From the NCBI GenBank assembly GCA_947626705.1, contig CANQTJ010000001.1, forward strand, positions 1 to 28,169: 28,169 nucleotides of DNA, written 5' to 3'. Both the position numbers and the translations under genes were made by a program. Below are positions 1 through 7,155 of this stretch, in pieces (positions within the stretch are counted from its first letter, which is position 1; each line of letters opens with the position of its first letter). This DNA is from an uncultured Clostridia bacterium (GTDB lineage: Bacteria; Bacillota; Clostridia; TANB77; CAG-508). The notes below the pieces were generated by a model. It saw only the letters and a list, made by a program, of their open reading frames with translations, was not told where the DNA came from and made no database searches.

Positions 1-701
1 TAGATTATGAATATTATAAAAAATATGGTATAAGAAAATATGGAGCACATGGAACATCACATCAATATGTTGCATATAGAGTAGCAGAAATTATGAATAA
101 GGACATAAAAGATTTAAAAATTGTAAATTGTCATTTAGGACAAGGAGCAAGTGTATGTGCTATACAAAATGGTAAGTCAGTAGAAACAAGTATGGGATTA
201 ACACCTCTAGGTGGTATTCCAATGGGAACAAGAAGTGGAGATTTAGACCCATCAGTAATAACTTATATAATGAAAAAAGAAAATTTATCAGCTCAAGAAA
301 TGGAAGATATATTAAATAAAAAATCTGGTGTGTTTGGTATATCTAGAATATCAGTAGATTTTAGAGATATAGAAAATGAAGCTTTAGCAGGAGGAATGCA
401 CGCACAGTTAGCATTAGACGTATATCATTATTTAACCGCTTCATATATAGCCAAATGTGCTGTTGCTATGGGCGGAATTGATGTAATTACATTTACAGCA
501 GGAGTTGGAGAAAAAGGTCCTATTTCTAGAAAAGCAATATGCGATTATCTTGAATTTTTTGGAGTAAAAATAGATGATGAAAAAAATCTAATAAGAGGAG
601 AAGAAGTAGAAATATCAGCACCAGATTCTAAAGTAAAAATTTATGTAGTTCCAACAAATGAAGAATTAATGATAGCAAGGGAAACTTTAAAGATGGTATA
701 A
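1..701 (+). CDS. ackA: Acetate kinase, 5'-truncated by the window edge
   Basis: The open frame runs from the window start (first full codon at base 3), so the Met at 93 is internal. It ends at 699-701 (TAA). The product belongs to the ASKHA-fold acetate/propionate/butyrate kinases, which interconvert acyl phosphate + ADP and carboxylate + ATP in the cytoplasm. Seen in order: KYGAHGTSH, CHLGQGASV, TSMGLTPLGG, MGTRSGDLDP, FTAGVGEKG and the C-terminal PTNEELMIA. Two family positions differ. The Phe of the usual YGFHGTSH is Ala here; in the Methanosarcina enzyme this Phe (179) lines the acetate pocket. The Asn of HLGNG is Gln. It is roughly 60% identical by eye to the next gene, so the two are tandem paralogues. 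Family membership is sure; acetate as the substrate is not. Confidence 0.93.
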   Translation, partial: DYEYYKKYGIRKYGAHGTSHQYVAYRVAEIMNKDIKDLKIVNCHLGQGASVCAIQNGKSVETSMGLTPLGGIPMGTRSGDLDPSVITYIMKKENLSAQEMEDILNKKSGVFGISRISVDFRDIENEALAGGMHAQLALDVYHYLTASYIAKCAVAMGGIDVITFTAGVGEKGPISRKAICDYLEFFGVKIDDEKNLIRGEEVEISAPDSKVKIYVVPTNEELMIARETLKMV

Positions 702-790
702 TAACATAAAAAAATTAAAAGTTTAACCAACTGGTTTATAGGTAAAACCTTTAAAAAACCTAAATATATTTACAAGGAATGTTAATAAAA

Positions 791-1981
791 ATGAAAATAT
801 TAGTTTTAAATTGTGGTAGTTCATCACTAAAATATCAATTAATAAATATGGATACAGAAGAGGTTATGGCATCAGGAAAATATGAAAGAATAGGAGAAAA
901 GGAAGCATTTATAACTCATAAAGTAAATGGACAAAAAATTGAAATAAAAAATCCAGCATATAATCATTCAGAAGCAATAGATTTTACTTTAAAACAATTT
1001 ACAAACCCAGAATATAAAGTAATAGATAGTTTAGACGAAATAAATGCAATAGGACATAGATTAGTACATGGAGGAGAAAAAATTTCAGAATCTGTTATTA
1101 TAGATGAAAAAGTTGAAGAAGTTTTAAAAGAATATACAGATTTAGCACCATTGCATAATCCAGCTTGTATATTAGGAATAAAAGCATGTAAAGAAGTAAT
1201 GCCAGGTAAACCAATGGTTGGAGTATTTGATACTGCGTTTCATCAAACAATGCCAAAAGACAAATATATATATCCAATTCCTTATGAATATTATAAAAAA
1301 TATGCAGTTAGAAAATACGGATTTCATGGCACTTCACACATGTTTGTTTCCCAAAGATTATCAGAAATTGAAAATATACCTTTAGAAGGAACAAAAATCG
1401 TTACATGCCATTTAGGACAAGGAGCAAGTGTATGTGCAATTAAAGATGGAAAGTCAATAGATACAAGTATGGGATTAACACCTCTTGGAGGACTACCAAT
1501 GGTAACAAGAAGTGGAGATTTAGACCCATCTGTTGTAACATATATAATGAAAAAAGAAAATTTAACAGCCCAACAAATGGAAGATATGTTAAATAAAAAA
1601 TCAGGTCTTTCAGCTATGTCAAATTTAGAACCAGACTTTAGAGTTATTGAAAATAAATCAAATGAAGGTGATGAATCAGCAAAATTAGCTATTGAAAATT
1701 TTAATTATGTAATTGCAAGCTATATAGCAAAATACGCAGTAGCAATGAAAGGAATTGACTATATAATATTTACAGGAGGAATTGGAGAAAATCAAATTAA
1801 TATCCGTAAAGGAATTTGCCAAAAATTAGCATTTATGGGAGTTGATTTAGATATTGAAGCTAATAATATAAGAAGTGAAGAAAAAGTTATATCTAAACCG
1901 GAATCAAAAATTAAAGTATATGTAATTCCTACAAATGAAGAATTAATGATAGCAAAAGAAACTTTAAGACTAATAAAATAA
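791..1981 (+). CDS. ackA: Acetate kinase paralogue (second tandem copy), 396 aa
   Basis: I chose the ATG at 791 over the one at 779. AGGA at 775-778 lies 12 nt before 791 but directly abuts 779, and the family begins with MKILVLNCGSSS. The full length matches the usual ~400 residues. Seen: NCGSSSLKYQ (phosphate-binding loop), GHRLVHGG, APLHNPA, FDTAFHQTMP, KYGFHGTSH, CHLGQGASV, TRSGDLDP, FTGGIGEN and PTNEELMIA. The enzyme would act in substrate-level phosphorylation with a phosphotransacylase. Odd points: the Gly of MGTRSG is Val (MVTRSG); the segment usually reading SGxxGxSxxSxDxRDIE has diverged to SGLSAMSNLEPDFRVIE; and HLGQG replaces HLGNG. The copy may have altered substrate use or weak activity. 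A GT2 gene follows 39 bp later, perhaps co-transcribed. Confidence 0.93.
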   Translation: MKILVLNCGSSSLKYQLINMDTEEVMASGKYERIGEKEAFITHKVNGQKIEIKNPAYNHSEAIDFTLKQFTNPEYKVIDSLDEINAIGHRLVHGGEKISESVIIDEKVEEVLKEYTDLAPLHNPACILGIKACKEVMPGKPMVGVFDTAFHQTMPKDKYIYPIPYEYYKKYAVRKYGFHGTSHMFVSQRLSEIENIPLEGTKIVTCHLGQGASVCAIKDGKSIDTSMGLTPLGGLPMVTRSGDLDPSVVTYIMKKENLTAQQMEDMLNKKSGLSAMSNLEPDFRVIENKSNEGDESAKLAIENFNYVIASYIAKYAVAMKGIDYIIFTGGIGENQINIRKGICQKLAFMGVDLDIEANNIRSEEKVISKPESKIKVYVIPTNEELMIAKETLRLIK

Positions 1982-2020
1982 AAAGAAAATGTAAAAGATG
2001 GTTACAAAGAAGGATAAATA

Positions 2021-3022
2021 ATGGAAGATAAAATTGATATTTTACTAACAACATATAATACAAAAATTGAATATTTAAGAATGCAAATAGATAGTATATT
2101 AAATCAAACTTATAAAAACTTTGAATTGATAATTTCAGATGATTGTTCAACAAATCAAGAAGTAAAAGAAGTTTTAAAAGAGTATGAAAAAAAAGATAAT
2201 AGAATAAAATTATATTTTCAGGAAAAAAATTTAGGGTATACTAAAAATTTTGAATTTGTATTAACAAAATCTAATGCAAATTATATATGCTTTAGTGACC
2301 ATGATGATATATGGTATTCTAATAAAGTAGAAAAAAGTATAAAAATATTAAAAGAAAAAAATGTTGATTTAGTATATTGTGATGCAAAACAAATAGATGA
2401 AAAAGGAAATGTAATACAAGAAAGCTATCTAAAATATAAAAATATGCCAATAATTAATGAAAAAAATAATAAAAAGATATTATCATTTTCAAGACATATA
2501 GCTATAGGTTGTAGTCAAATGTTTACAAGACAAGTAAAAGATATAATGATACCATTTACAGAAAATACTATCGCACATGATTGGATTTCTGTATATATTG
2601 CTGATAGATTAAAAGGCATTTATTGTATACAAGAACCACTGTTAGGATATAGATTACATTCCAATAATGCATTCGGAGGAAGAAATCTTAAACAAAACAT
2701 AAAAAAATGGAAAGAAGAAAATGGCAATACATATAAATCTTATTTAAAGTATAGACATAAAGTGATTGTTGAAACATATTTAGCTGGAGTATTAATGTGT
2801 AAAGATTATAGTTTAAAACTTAAGAATAATGAGCTTGAAAATTTGGAAAATGAAGTTATAGAGTATTATAAAAAATCACAAAAGCATAAAATTGTGTATT
2901 GGAATTTTATTAAGTATTTTAAATATTTATATTTTAAGGGAATGAAAAAAAGAAAAATTAAGGAAATAATGATATTGCACTTTCCACTTATAAGTTATTT
3001 TATTTATTTGATTTTAAACTAA
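2021..3022 (+). CDS. Family 2 glycosyltransferase (rhamnosyltransferase-like), 333 aa
   Basis: This is a cytoplasmic GT-A fold enzyme transferring a sugar from a nucleotide donor to a growing surface glycan. The N-terminal DILLTTYN strand (residues 6-13), QIDSILNQTYKNFELIISDD (22-41) and the metal-binding SDHDDIW (92-98) are typical of rhamnosyl/galactosyl-type GT2 proteins. HDWISVYIA and a YRLHSNNAFGG segment supply the usual acceptor-side motifs. The ~60 C-terminal residues are basic and hydrophobic and could touch the membrane. AGAAGGA lies 7 nt before the ATG. It is a clear paralogue of the GT2 at 4643-5632 but stands apart from the main cluster, separated by the DUF4160 cassette. Donor and acceptor cannot be told from sequence. 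Confidence 0.9.
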   Translation: MEDKIDILLTTYNTKIEYLRMQIDSILNQTYKNFELIISDDCSTNQEVKEVLKEYEKKDNRIKLYFQEKNLGYTKNFEFVLTKSNANYICFSDHDDIWYSNKVEKSIKILKEKNVDLVYCDAKQIDEKGNVIQESYLKYKNMPIINEKNNKKILSFSRHIAIGCSQMFTRQVKDIMIPFTENTIAHDWISVYIADRLKGIYCIQEPLLGYRLHSNNAFGGRNLKQNIKKWKEENGNTYKSYLKYRHKVIVETYLAGVLMCKDYSLKLKNNELENLENEVIEYYKKSQKHKIVYWNFIKYFKYLYFKGMKKRKIKEIMILHFPLISYFIYLILN

Positions 3023-3057
3023 TAAAGGTGATATATTTATAAGTTAAATTTAAAATT

Positions 3058-3093
3058 TTATTAAATTACTTTCTTTTTATAGTAATTTAATAA
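3058..3093 (+). terminator. AT-rich inverted repeat, possible terminator after the GT2 gene
   Basis: A perfect 13-bp inverted repeat (3058-3070 with 3081-3093) flanks a 10-nt loop, 36 bp after the GT2 stop. The stem is almost all A/T and no clear T-run follows, so a terminator is plausible but not certain. It could instead be an operator for the small gene starting at 3150. Confidence 0.35.
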
Positions 3094-3149
3094 GATTTCT
3101 GATATACTAATATTGTTAATTAAGATTAGAATAAGGAGAATGATAAAAA

Positions 3150-3425
3150 ATGATGTATCCATATTGTAAATATGCTGATGAAACAGAAGTTGTATTTTCA
3201 CATATAATGAAAAATGAAAATGGAGAAGAAATAATACATGTACATTTTGAAAGACCAACACAACATGGATTTGATAGTGTTAGATTTGAACTTCCAAGTT
3301 GTAAAATATTATACAAAGATGGTAATTATACTGATGAAGAAATAGAATTATTTAAAACAGTTGTAGAACGAGGACTTCCATCTTTTTATAGATGGGCAAG
3401 AGAAGGGGGAATTCTTAGTGCCTAA
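3150..3425 (+). CDS. Small protein of unknown function, partner of a DUF4160 gene, 91 aa
   Basis: A good ribosome site (AAGGAG at 3133-3138) precedes tandem ATGs at 3150 and 3153; either could start the protein. It is soluble and acidic, with no signal peptide or membrane segment. The middle reads EIIHVHFERPTQHGFDSVRF, a compact beta-rich stretch, and the C-terminal half is helical (EEIELFKTVVERG...FYRWAREGG). I do not recognise a named family. The stop codon overlaps the GTG start of the DUF4160 frame that follows, so the two were translationally coupled. DUF4160 genes are often paired with another small gene (commonly DUF2442) in cassettes suspected of being toxin-antitoxin-like; that role is inference and no toxin motif is visible. 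Confidence 0.75.
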   Translation: MMYPYCKYADETEVVFSHIMKNENGEEIIHVHFERPTQHGFDSVRFELPSCKILYKDGNYTDEEIELFKTVVERGLPSFYRWAREGGILSA

Positions 3426-3697
3426 TATACTAGAAATAATGCGGATATAAAATATACTTTTGGTCAAATGAAAATTGTGAGCCAATTCATGTACATATTT
3501 CAAAAGGAAAGCCAGTACAAAGTTCTACAAAAGTATGGCTTACTAAAAGTGGAGGTTGCATTTTGGCAAACAATGTAAGTAATATTCCAAGTAAAGACTT
3601 AGGAAAATTATTAGAAACAATAATTAATAATTATTTTTATATAATATCACAATGGAAAAAGCATTTTCCTGATGAGGAAATTAAATTTTATTGTTAG
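3418..3697 (+). pseudogene. DUF4160 family gene broken by a +1 frameshift
   Basis: A GTG at 3418, overlapping the upstream stop, opens a frame reading MPNILEIM and then stops at 3448. One base forward, the frame from 3440 to the TAG at 3695-3697 reads GYKIYFWSNENCEPIHVHIS, then KVWLTKSGGCILANN and ends EEIKFYC. Together these give a full-length DUF4160 protein of about 92 residues if a single extra base near 3439 is removed. No start codon lies in the second frame before the conserved domain. The DUF4160 call rests on the remembered family pattern (YFWSNE..PIHVH...GK, KIWL). It could be a true pseudogene, an assembly error, or less likely programmed frameshifting, as no slippery site is evident. 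Confidence 0.75.
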
Positions 3698-3722
3698 AGG
3701 TATAAGATTAATTATAATTGAA

Positions 3723-3751
3723 AGCAGATAATTAGTTGTTAATTATCTGCT
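3723..3751 (+). terminator. 12-bp perfect hairpin closing the DUF4160 cassette
   Basis: AGCAGATAATTA (3723-3734) is perfectly complementary to TAATTATCTGCT (3740-3751) around a GTTGT loop, 25 bp past the DUF4160 stop and just before the promoter at 3758. The position suits a terminator insulating the cassette from the operon, but the tail (ATTTAATTG) is a poor T-run. Confidence 0.45.
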
Positions 3752-3757
3752 ATTTAA

Positions 3758-3786
3758 TTGACAAAAAATACAATTATATATATAAT
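3758..3786 (+). promoter_or_regulatory. Consensus SigA promoter of the polysaccharide cluster
   Basis: TTGACA at 3758-3763 and TATAAT at 3781-3786 are both perfect consensus hexamers separated by exactly 17 bp. Transcription should start near 3793, giving a ~40-nt leader before the ABC permease ATG at 3834, whose ribosome site is AAAGGAA at 3818-3824. This is the best promoter in the window and probably drives much of the downstream co-directional cluster. Confidence 0.85.
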
Positions 3787-3833
3787 AAAAATGAATTTTT
3801 TGAACTTACACACTAAGAAAGGAATGGAAGAAT

Positions 3834-4625
3834 ATGGAATTCATAAAATCACTATGGAAAAATAAAAAAATGGTATATAAATTAGGAAAAAGCGATTTTA
3901 AAAATAGATTTGCAAGTACAAGCCTAGGAAGTATATGGGGCTTTTTACAACCATTTGTATTTATGATGATGTATGTAATAGTATTTCAGTTCATATTTGG
4001 AATGGAAGGAGATGGAGGCTCACCTTATGTAGTATGGTTTTTACCAGGAATGGCAATATGGCAATGTTTAAATGACAGTATAATGAGTTCAAGTATGTCA
4101 ATAAGAAATTATAGTTACTTAGTAAAAAAAGTAGTATTTCCAGTAGATGTAATTCCAATAATATCACTAATAGGAAGTTCATTTGTAGCAATATTTTTAT
4201 TATTAGTATCAACAGTAGTATGTATGATATTTGGGTATACACCGAATTTTTTAATAATTTTATATGTTATTATTGCATTATATGCATTTATAATAGCATT
4301 TACAAGATTAACTTCTGCACTAACAACTTTAGTACCAGACTTTTCAAACTTATTAGGAATATTAATGCAACTTTTTTTCTGGGCAACGCCAGTAGTATGG
4401 AGTGTAGCACGACTTCAAAATCATCAATTAATTTTAAAAATAATACAATGTATGCCATTTAGTTATTTAGTAACAGCATTTAGACAAGCATTTATGGGCG
4501 GAAATATAATAACTGCAAATCATGGAATATATACAATAATATTTTGGATAATAACAATATTAATGTTTATATGGGGAAATCATGTATTTAAGAAAAATAA
4601 AAAAGATTTTGCAGATGTATTATAA
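3834..4625 (+). CDS. ABC-2 type polysaccharide export permease (Wzm/TagG-like), 263 aa
   Basis: This is the membrane half of an ABC exporter that moves undecaprenyl-PP-linked glycan or teichoic acid across the cytoplasmic membrane. The family N-terminal amphipathic stretch (DFKNRFASTSLGSIWGFLQP, about residues 22-41) leads into the first helix; about six hydrophobic segments follow. The typical VKKVVFPVDVIPI coupling segment lies mid-protein, and LFFWATPVVWS and MPFSYLVTAFRQAFMGG are in the C-terminal half. The length is normal for the family (~260). It is the first gene after the promoter, and its ATPase partner lies two genes on (5657-7090) with a GT2 between them. Exporter type is sure; the exact polymer is unknown. 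Confidence 0.95.
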   Translation: MEFIKSLWKNKKMVYKLGKSDFKNRFASTSLGSIWGFLQPFVFMMMYVIVFQFIFGMEGDGGSPYVVWFLPGMAIWQCLNDSIMSSSMSIRNYSYLVKKVVFPVDVIPIISLIGSSFVAIFLLLVSTVVCMIFGYTPNFLIILYVIIALYAFIIAFTRLTSALTTLVPDFSNLLGILMQLFFWATPVVWSVARLQNHQLILKIIQCMPFSYLVTAFRQAFMGGNIITANHGIYTIIFWIITILMFIWGNHVFKKNKKDFADVL

Positions 4626-4642
4626 ATTGAAAGGAAATAAAA

Positions 4643-5632
4643 ATGAATGAAATAATAGATATATTATTACCAACATATAATGGTGAAAAATATATAAAAG
4701 AGCAAATAGACAGTATATTAACACAGACATATAAAAATATACAATTAATAATTTCAGATGATTGTTCAAAAGATAATACAGTACAAATATTACAGCAATA
4801 TGAAAATGATAATAGGGTAAAAATATATAAACAAGAAAATAATTTAGGAGTAGTTAAAAATATAGAATTTTTACTAAAAAAAGTAGAACATAAATATTAT
4901 ATGCTATCAGACCAAGATGATGTATGGTTACCACAAAAAGTAGAAAAGACAATGGAAGCACTAATAAATGAAAATGCAGAATTAGCATTTGGCGATTTAG
5001 AAGTAGTAGACCAAAACTTAAACACTATTTATCCTTCATTTGGAGATTTTATGTTATTAAACAGAAAAATAAAAAAATATATAAATACAAATAGATTAAA
5101 TTATTTATATAATTGTGTAACAGGTTGCACATTATTAGCTAAAAAGGAATCAATACAAGAAATATTACCATTGCCACAAAAATCAAAATATTTGATACAT
5201 GACCATTGGATAGGTTTAATACTTAGTTTAAAGGGTAAAGTAGTATATATACCAGAAAAATATATAAAATATAGACAACACGAAAATAATCAAGTAGGAA
5301 CAGACAAAATATCACATGGATTTAAAGAGATAGAGCAAGTAAGAGAGTTGTTTATAAATGTAAAATTAGGTGTATTTGGAACATACATTGAAAATAATGA
5401 AAAATTTCCTGAAGAATTACAAAAATTAAATATACAGGGATATGAGTATTATCAAATGTTAGAGAAAAAAAAGAAATTTAATTTTAAAAATTGGGGAGTA
5501 TTTCATAAATTATATAAAACTGAAACATTTAGTTATTATGTTTTAAATTTTATAATATTGAATTTACCAGCAATAGGTAAGCCATTTTTTAAAATTAGAT
5601 ATAATGTTTTAAAAGCTTTAAAGAAAAGATAA
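4643..5632 (+). CDS. Family 2 glycosyltransferase (rhamnosyltransferase-like), 329 aa
   Basis: A GT-A fold sugar transferase acting on the cytoplasmic side. Motifs: IDILLPTYNGEKYIKEQIDS (residues 5-24), YKNIQLIISDDCSKDNT, and the metal-binding SDQDDVW (89-95). A conserved NCVTGCTLLAKKE then HDHWIGLILSLKG carries the likely catalytic region, and KYRQHENNQVG resembles the acceptor loop of RfbF/WchF-type enzymes. AAAGGAA precedes the ATG and the gene begins 17 bp after the permease. It sits between the two exporter genes, which suggests it builds the same polymer. It is paralogous to the GT2 at 2021-3022. Rhamnose as donor is only a family-level guess. Confidence 0.92.
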   Translation: MNEIIDILLPTYNGEKYIKEQIDSILTQTYKNIQLIISDDCSKDNTVQILQQYENDNRVKIYKQENNLGVVKNIEFLLKKVEHKYYMLSDQDDVWLPQKVEKTMEALINENAELAFGDLEVVDQNLNTIYPSFGDFMLLNRKIKKYINTNRLNYLYNCVTGCTLLAKKESIQEILPLPQKSKYLIHDHWIGLILSLKGKVVYIPEKYIKYRQHENNQVGTDKISHGFKEIEQVRELFINVKLGVFGTYIENNEKFPEELQKLNIQGYEYYQMLEKKKKFNFKNWGVFHKLYKTETFSYYVLNFIILNLPAIGKPFFKIRYNVLKALKKR

Positions 5633-5656
5633 TTTACAAAAAGCGAGAGGAGGAAA

Positions 5657-7090
5657 TTGTTAGATAAACTAACAGAGGCTATAATGGAAAAAGATATAGA
5701 TAATATAGATGGTAAAGATAATATGAATAAAGATAATATGAATAAAGATAATATGAATAAAGATAATATGAATAAAGATAATATAGATAAAAATAATATA
5801 GATAATAATAATATAGGTAATAAAAGTAATATACAAAATGTAATAGAGATAAAAAATGTTACTAAAGACTATAAAATGTATAAAAATAAAAAAGCGAGAT
5901 TATTAGAAGCGGTATTACCATTTTTTCAAAATCATGATACTTTTAGTGCTATAAAAAATTTGAATATAGAAATACATAAAGGAGAAGTATTAGGAATTTT
6001 AGGTAGAAATGGAGCAGGAAAATCTACATTATTAAAGATGATTACAGGAGTAGTAAGTCCAACCTCTGGTACTTTAACAGTAAATGGAAAAATAAGTTCA
6101 CTTTTAGAATTAGGAGCAGCATTTAATCCGGAGTTGACAGGAGAAGAAAATATTTATCAACATGGACAAGTTATGGGATTAACAAATGAGCAAATAGAAG
6201 CAACAAAACAAGACATAATAGACTTTGCAGATATTGGAGAACATTTATATCAACCAGTAAAAACATATTCTTCAGGAATGTTTGCAAGACTTGCTTTTGC
6301 TTGTGCAATAAATGTAGATCCAGATATATTAATAGTTGATGAAGTATTATCAGTAGGCGATATGGCATTTCAGTTAAAATGTTTTAAGAAGTTTCAACAA
6401 TTTAAAGAAAAAGGAAAAACAATATTATTTGTAACACATAATGTAGCAGATGTATTAGAAAATTGTAATAGAGCTATTATATTAAACTCAGGGGAAAAAA
6501 TATATGATGGAGAAGTAAAACAAGGTGTAGAAAAATATAAAAAATTAATAACAGGAATGTTAGAGCAAGACAAAACTAAAAAACAGTTAGATGAAAATTT
6601 AGAAGGAAAATGGAAGAAAAATTTTAATATTAATCCAGATATGATAACTTATGGAACAGGAGAAATAAAAATAGTAGATTATGGTATTTTTAATGAAAAA
6701 GATGAGCCACAACAAATTATATCTAGTAATCAAGAAGTAAAAATAAAAATGAAAGCAGAATTTTTTGAAGATATGGAATGTCCAACATTTTCAATTACAA
6801 TTAAAGATTTTCTGGGAAAAGAAATATGCGGAACAAATACAAATTTCTTAAAGATATATACTGGAAAATGTAAAAAAGGAGAAAAATATATATATGAGTT
6901 TAAACAAAAACTTATGTTAGCTCCTGGAAAGTACACATTATCTTTAAGTTGTAGTATATTTGATTTTAATGGAAATTTAGTTCCAATAAATAGAAATTAT
7001 GATGCTATAATATTTGAAGTTATATCTGATAAAAATATTGTAGGATATTATGATATTGATACAAAGGTTGATATAAAAAAGGTAGATTAG
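5657..7090 (+). CDS. Polysaccharide ABC exporter ATPase with C-terminal Wzt-like domain, 477 aa
   Basis: This ATPase powers the permease at 3834. Walker A GRNGAGKST is at residues 116-124, the signature YSSGM at 204-208, Walker B ILIVDE at 224-229 and the switch His at 261. The MGL..EQI region and LELGAAFNPELTGEENI are typical of TagH/Wzt proteins. Residues ~310-477 form a beta-rich domain (ITYGTGEIKIVDYGIFN..., LAPGKYTLSLS...) like the Wzt C-terminal domain that recognises the modified end of the glycan before export. Starts: TTG at 5657 follows GAGAGGAGG closely, while ATG at 5684 is the alternative. Residues ~20-55 are a low-complexity DNMNK-repeat linker encoded by 15-bp tandem repeats, absent from ordinary family members. 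Confidence 0.95.
   Translation: MLDKLTEAIMEKDIDNIDGKDNMNKDNMNKDNMNKDNMNKDNIDKNNIDNNNIGNKSNIQNVIEIKNVTKDYKMYKNKKARLLEAVLPFFQNHDTFSAIKNLNIEIHKGEVLGILGRNGAGKSTLLKMITGVVSPTSGTLTVNGKISSLLELGAAFNPELTGEENIYQHGQVMGLTNEQIEATKQDIIDFADIGEHLYQPVKTYSSGMFARLAFACAINVDPDILIVDEVLSVGDMAFQLKCFKKFQQFKEKGKTILFVTHNVADVLENCNRAIILNSGEKIYDGEVKQGVEKYKKLITGMLEQDKTKKQLDENLEGKWKKNFNINPDMITYGTGEIKIVDYGIFNEKDEPQQIISSNQEVKIKMKAEFFEDMECPTFSITIKDFLGKEICGTNTNFLKIYTGKCKKGEKYIYEFKQKLMLAPGKYTLSLSCSIFDFNGNLVPINRNYDAIIFEVISDKNIVGYYDIDTKVDIKKVD
5714..5803 (+). repeat. 15-bp tandem repeat (AAAGATAATATGAAT) inside the Wzt-like gene
   Basis: Four perfect copies run back to back (5714-5773), followed by two decayed copies (5774-5803). 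The unit is five codons, so copy-number change keeps frame and only changes the length of the N-terminal DNMNK linker before the ATPase domain. This is a typical slippage-prone minisatellite. Confidence 0.9.
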
Positions 7091-7155
7091 TTATAATATT
7101 TTATATATTTAGATAGTATTTTTTCATTTATAATTTTTTAATAAGGTTAGTATTA

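Noticed and set aside
721..778. GGTTT/AAACC inverted repeat between the two acetate kinase genes as a terminator
   Set aside because: Only a 5-bp A/T-weak stem and no following T-run.
3426..3460. Programmed ribosomal frameshifting to express DUF4160
   Set aside because: The junction GAA ATA ATG CGG has no slippery heptamer, and neither P-site tRNA could re-pair in the new frame; an indel is simpler.
7091..7155. Promoter for the 887-aa gene (TATAAT near 7129)
   Set aside because: No recognisable -35 box at proper spacing, and TATAAT-like strings are frequent in this background.
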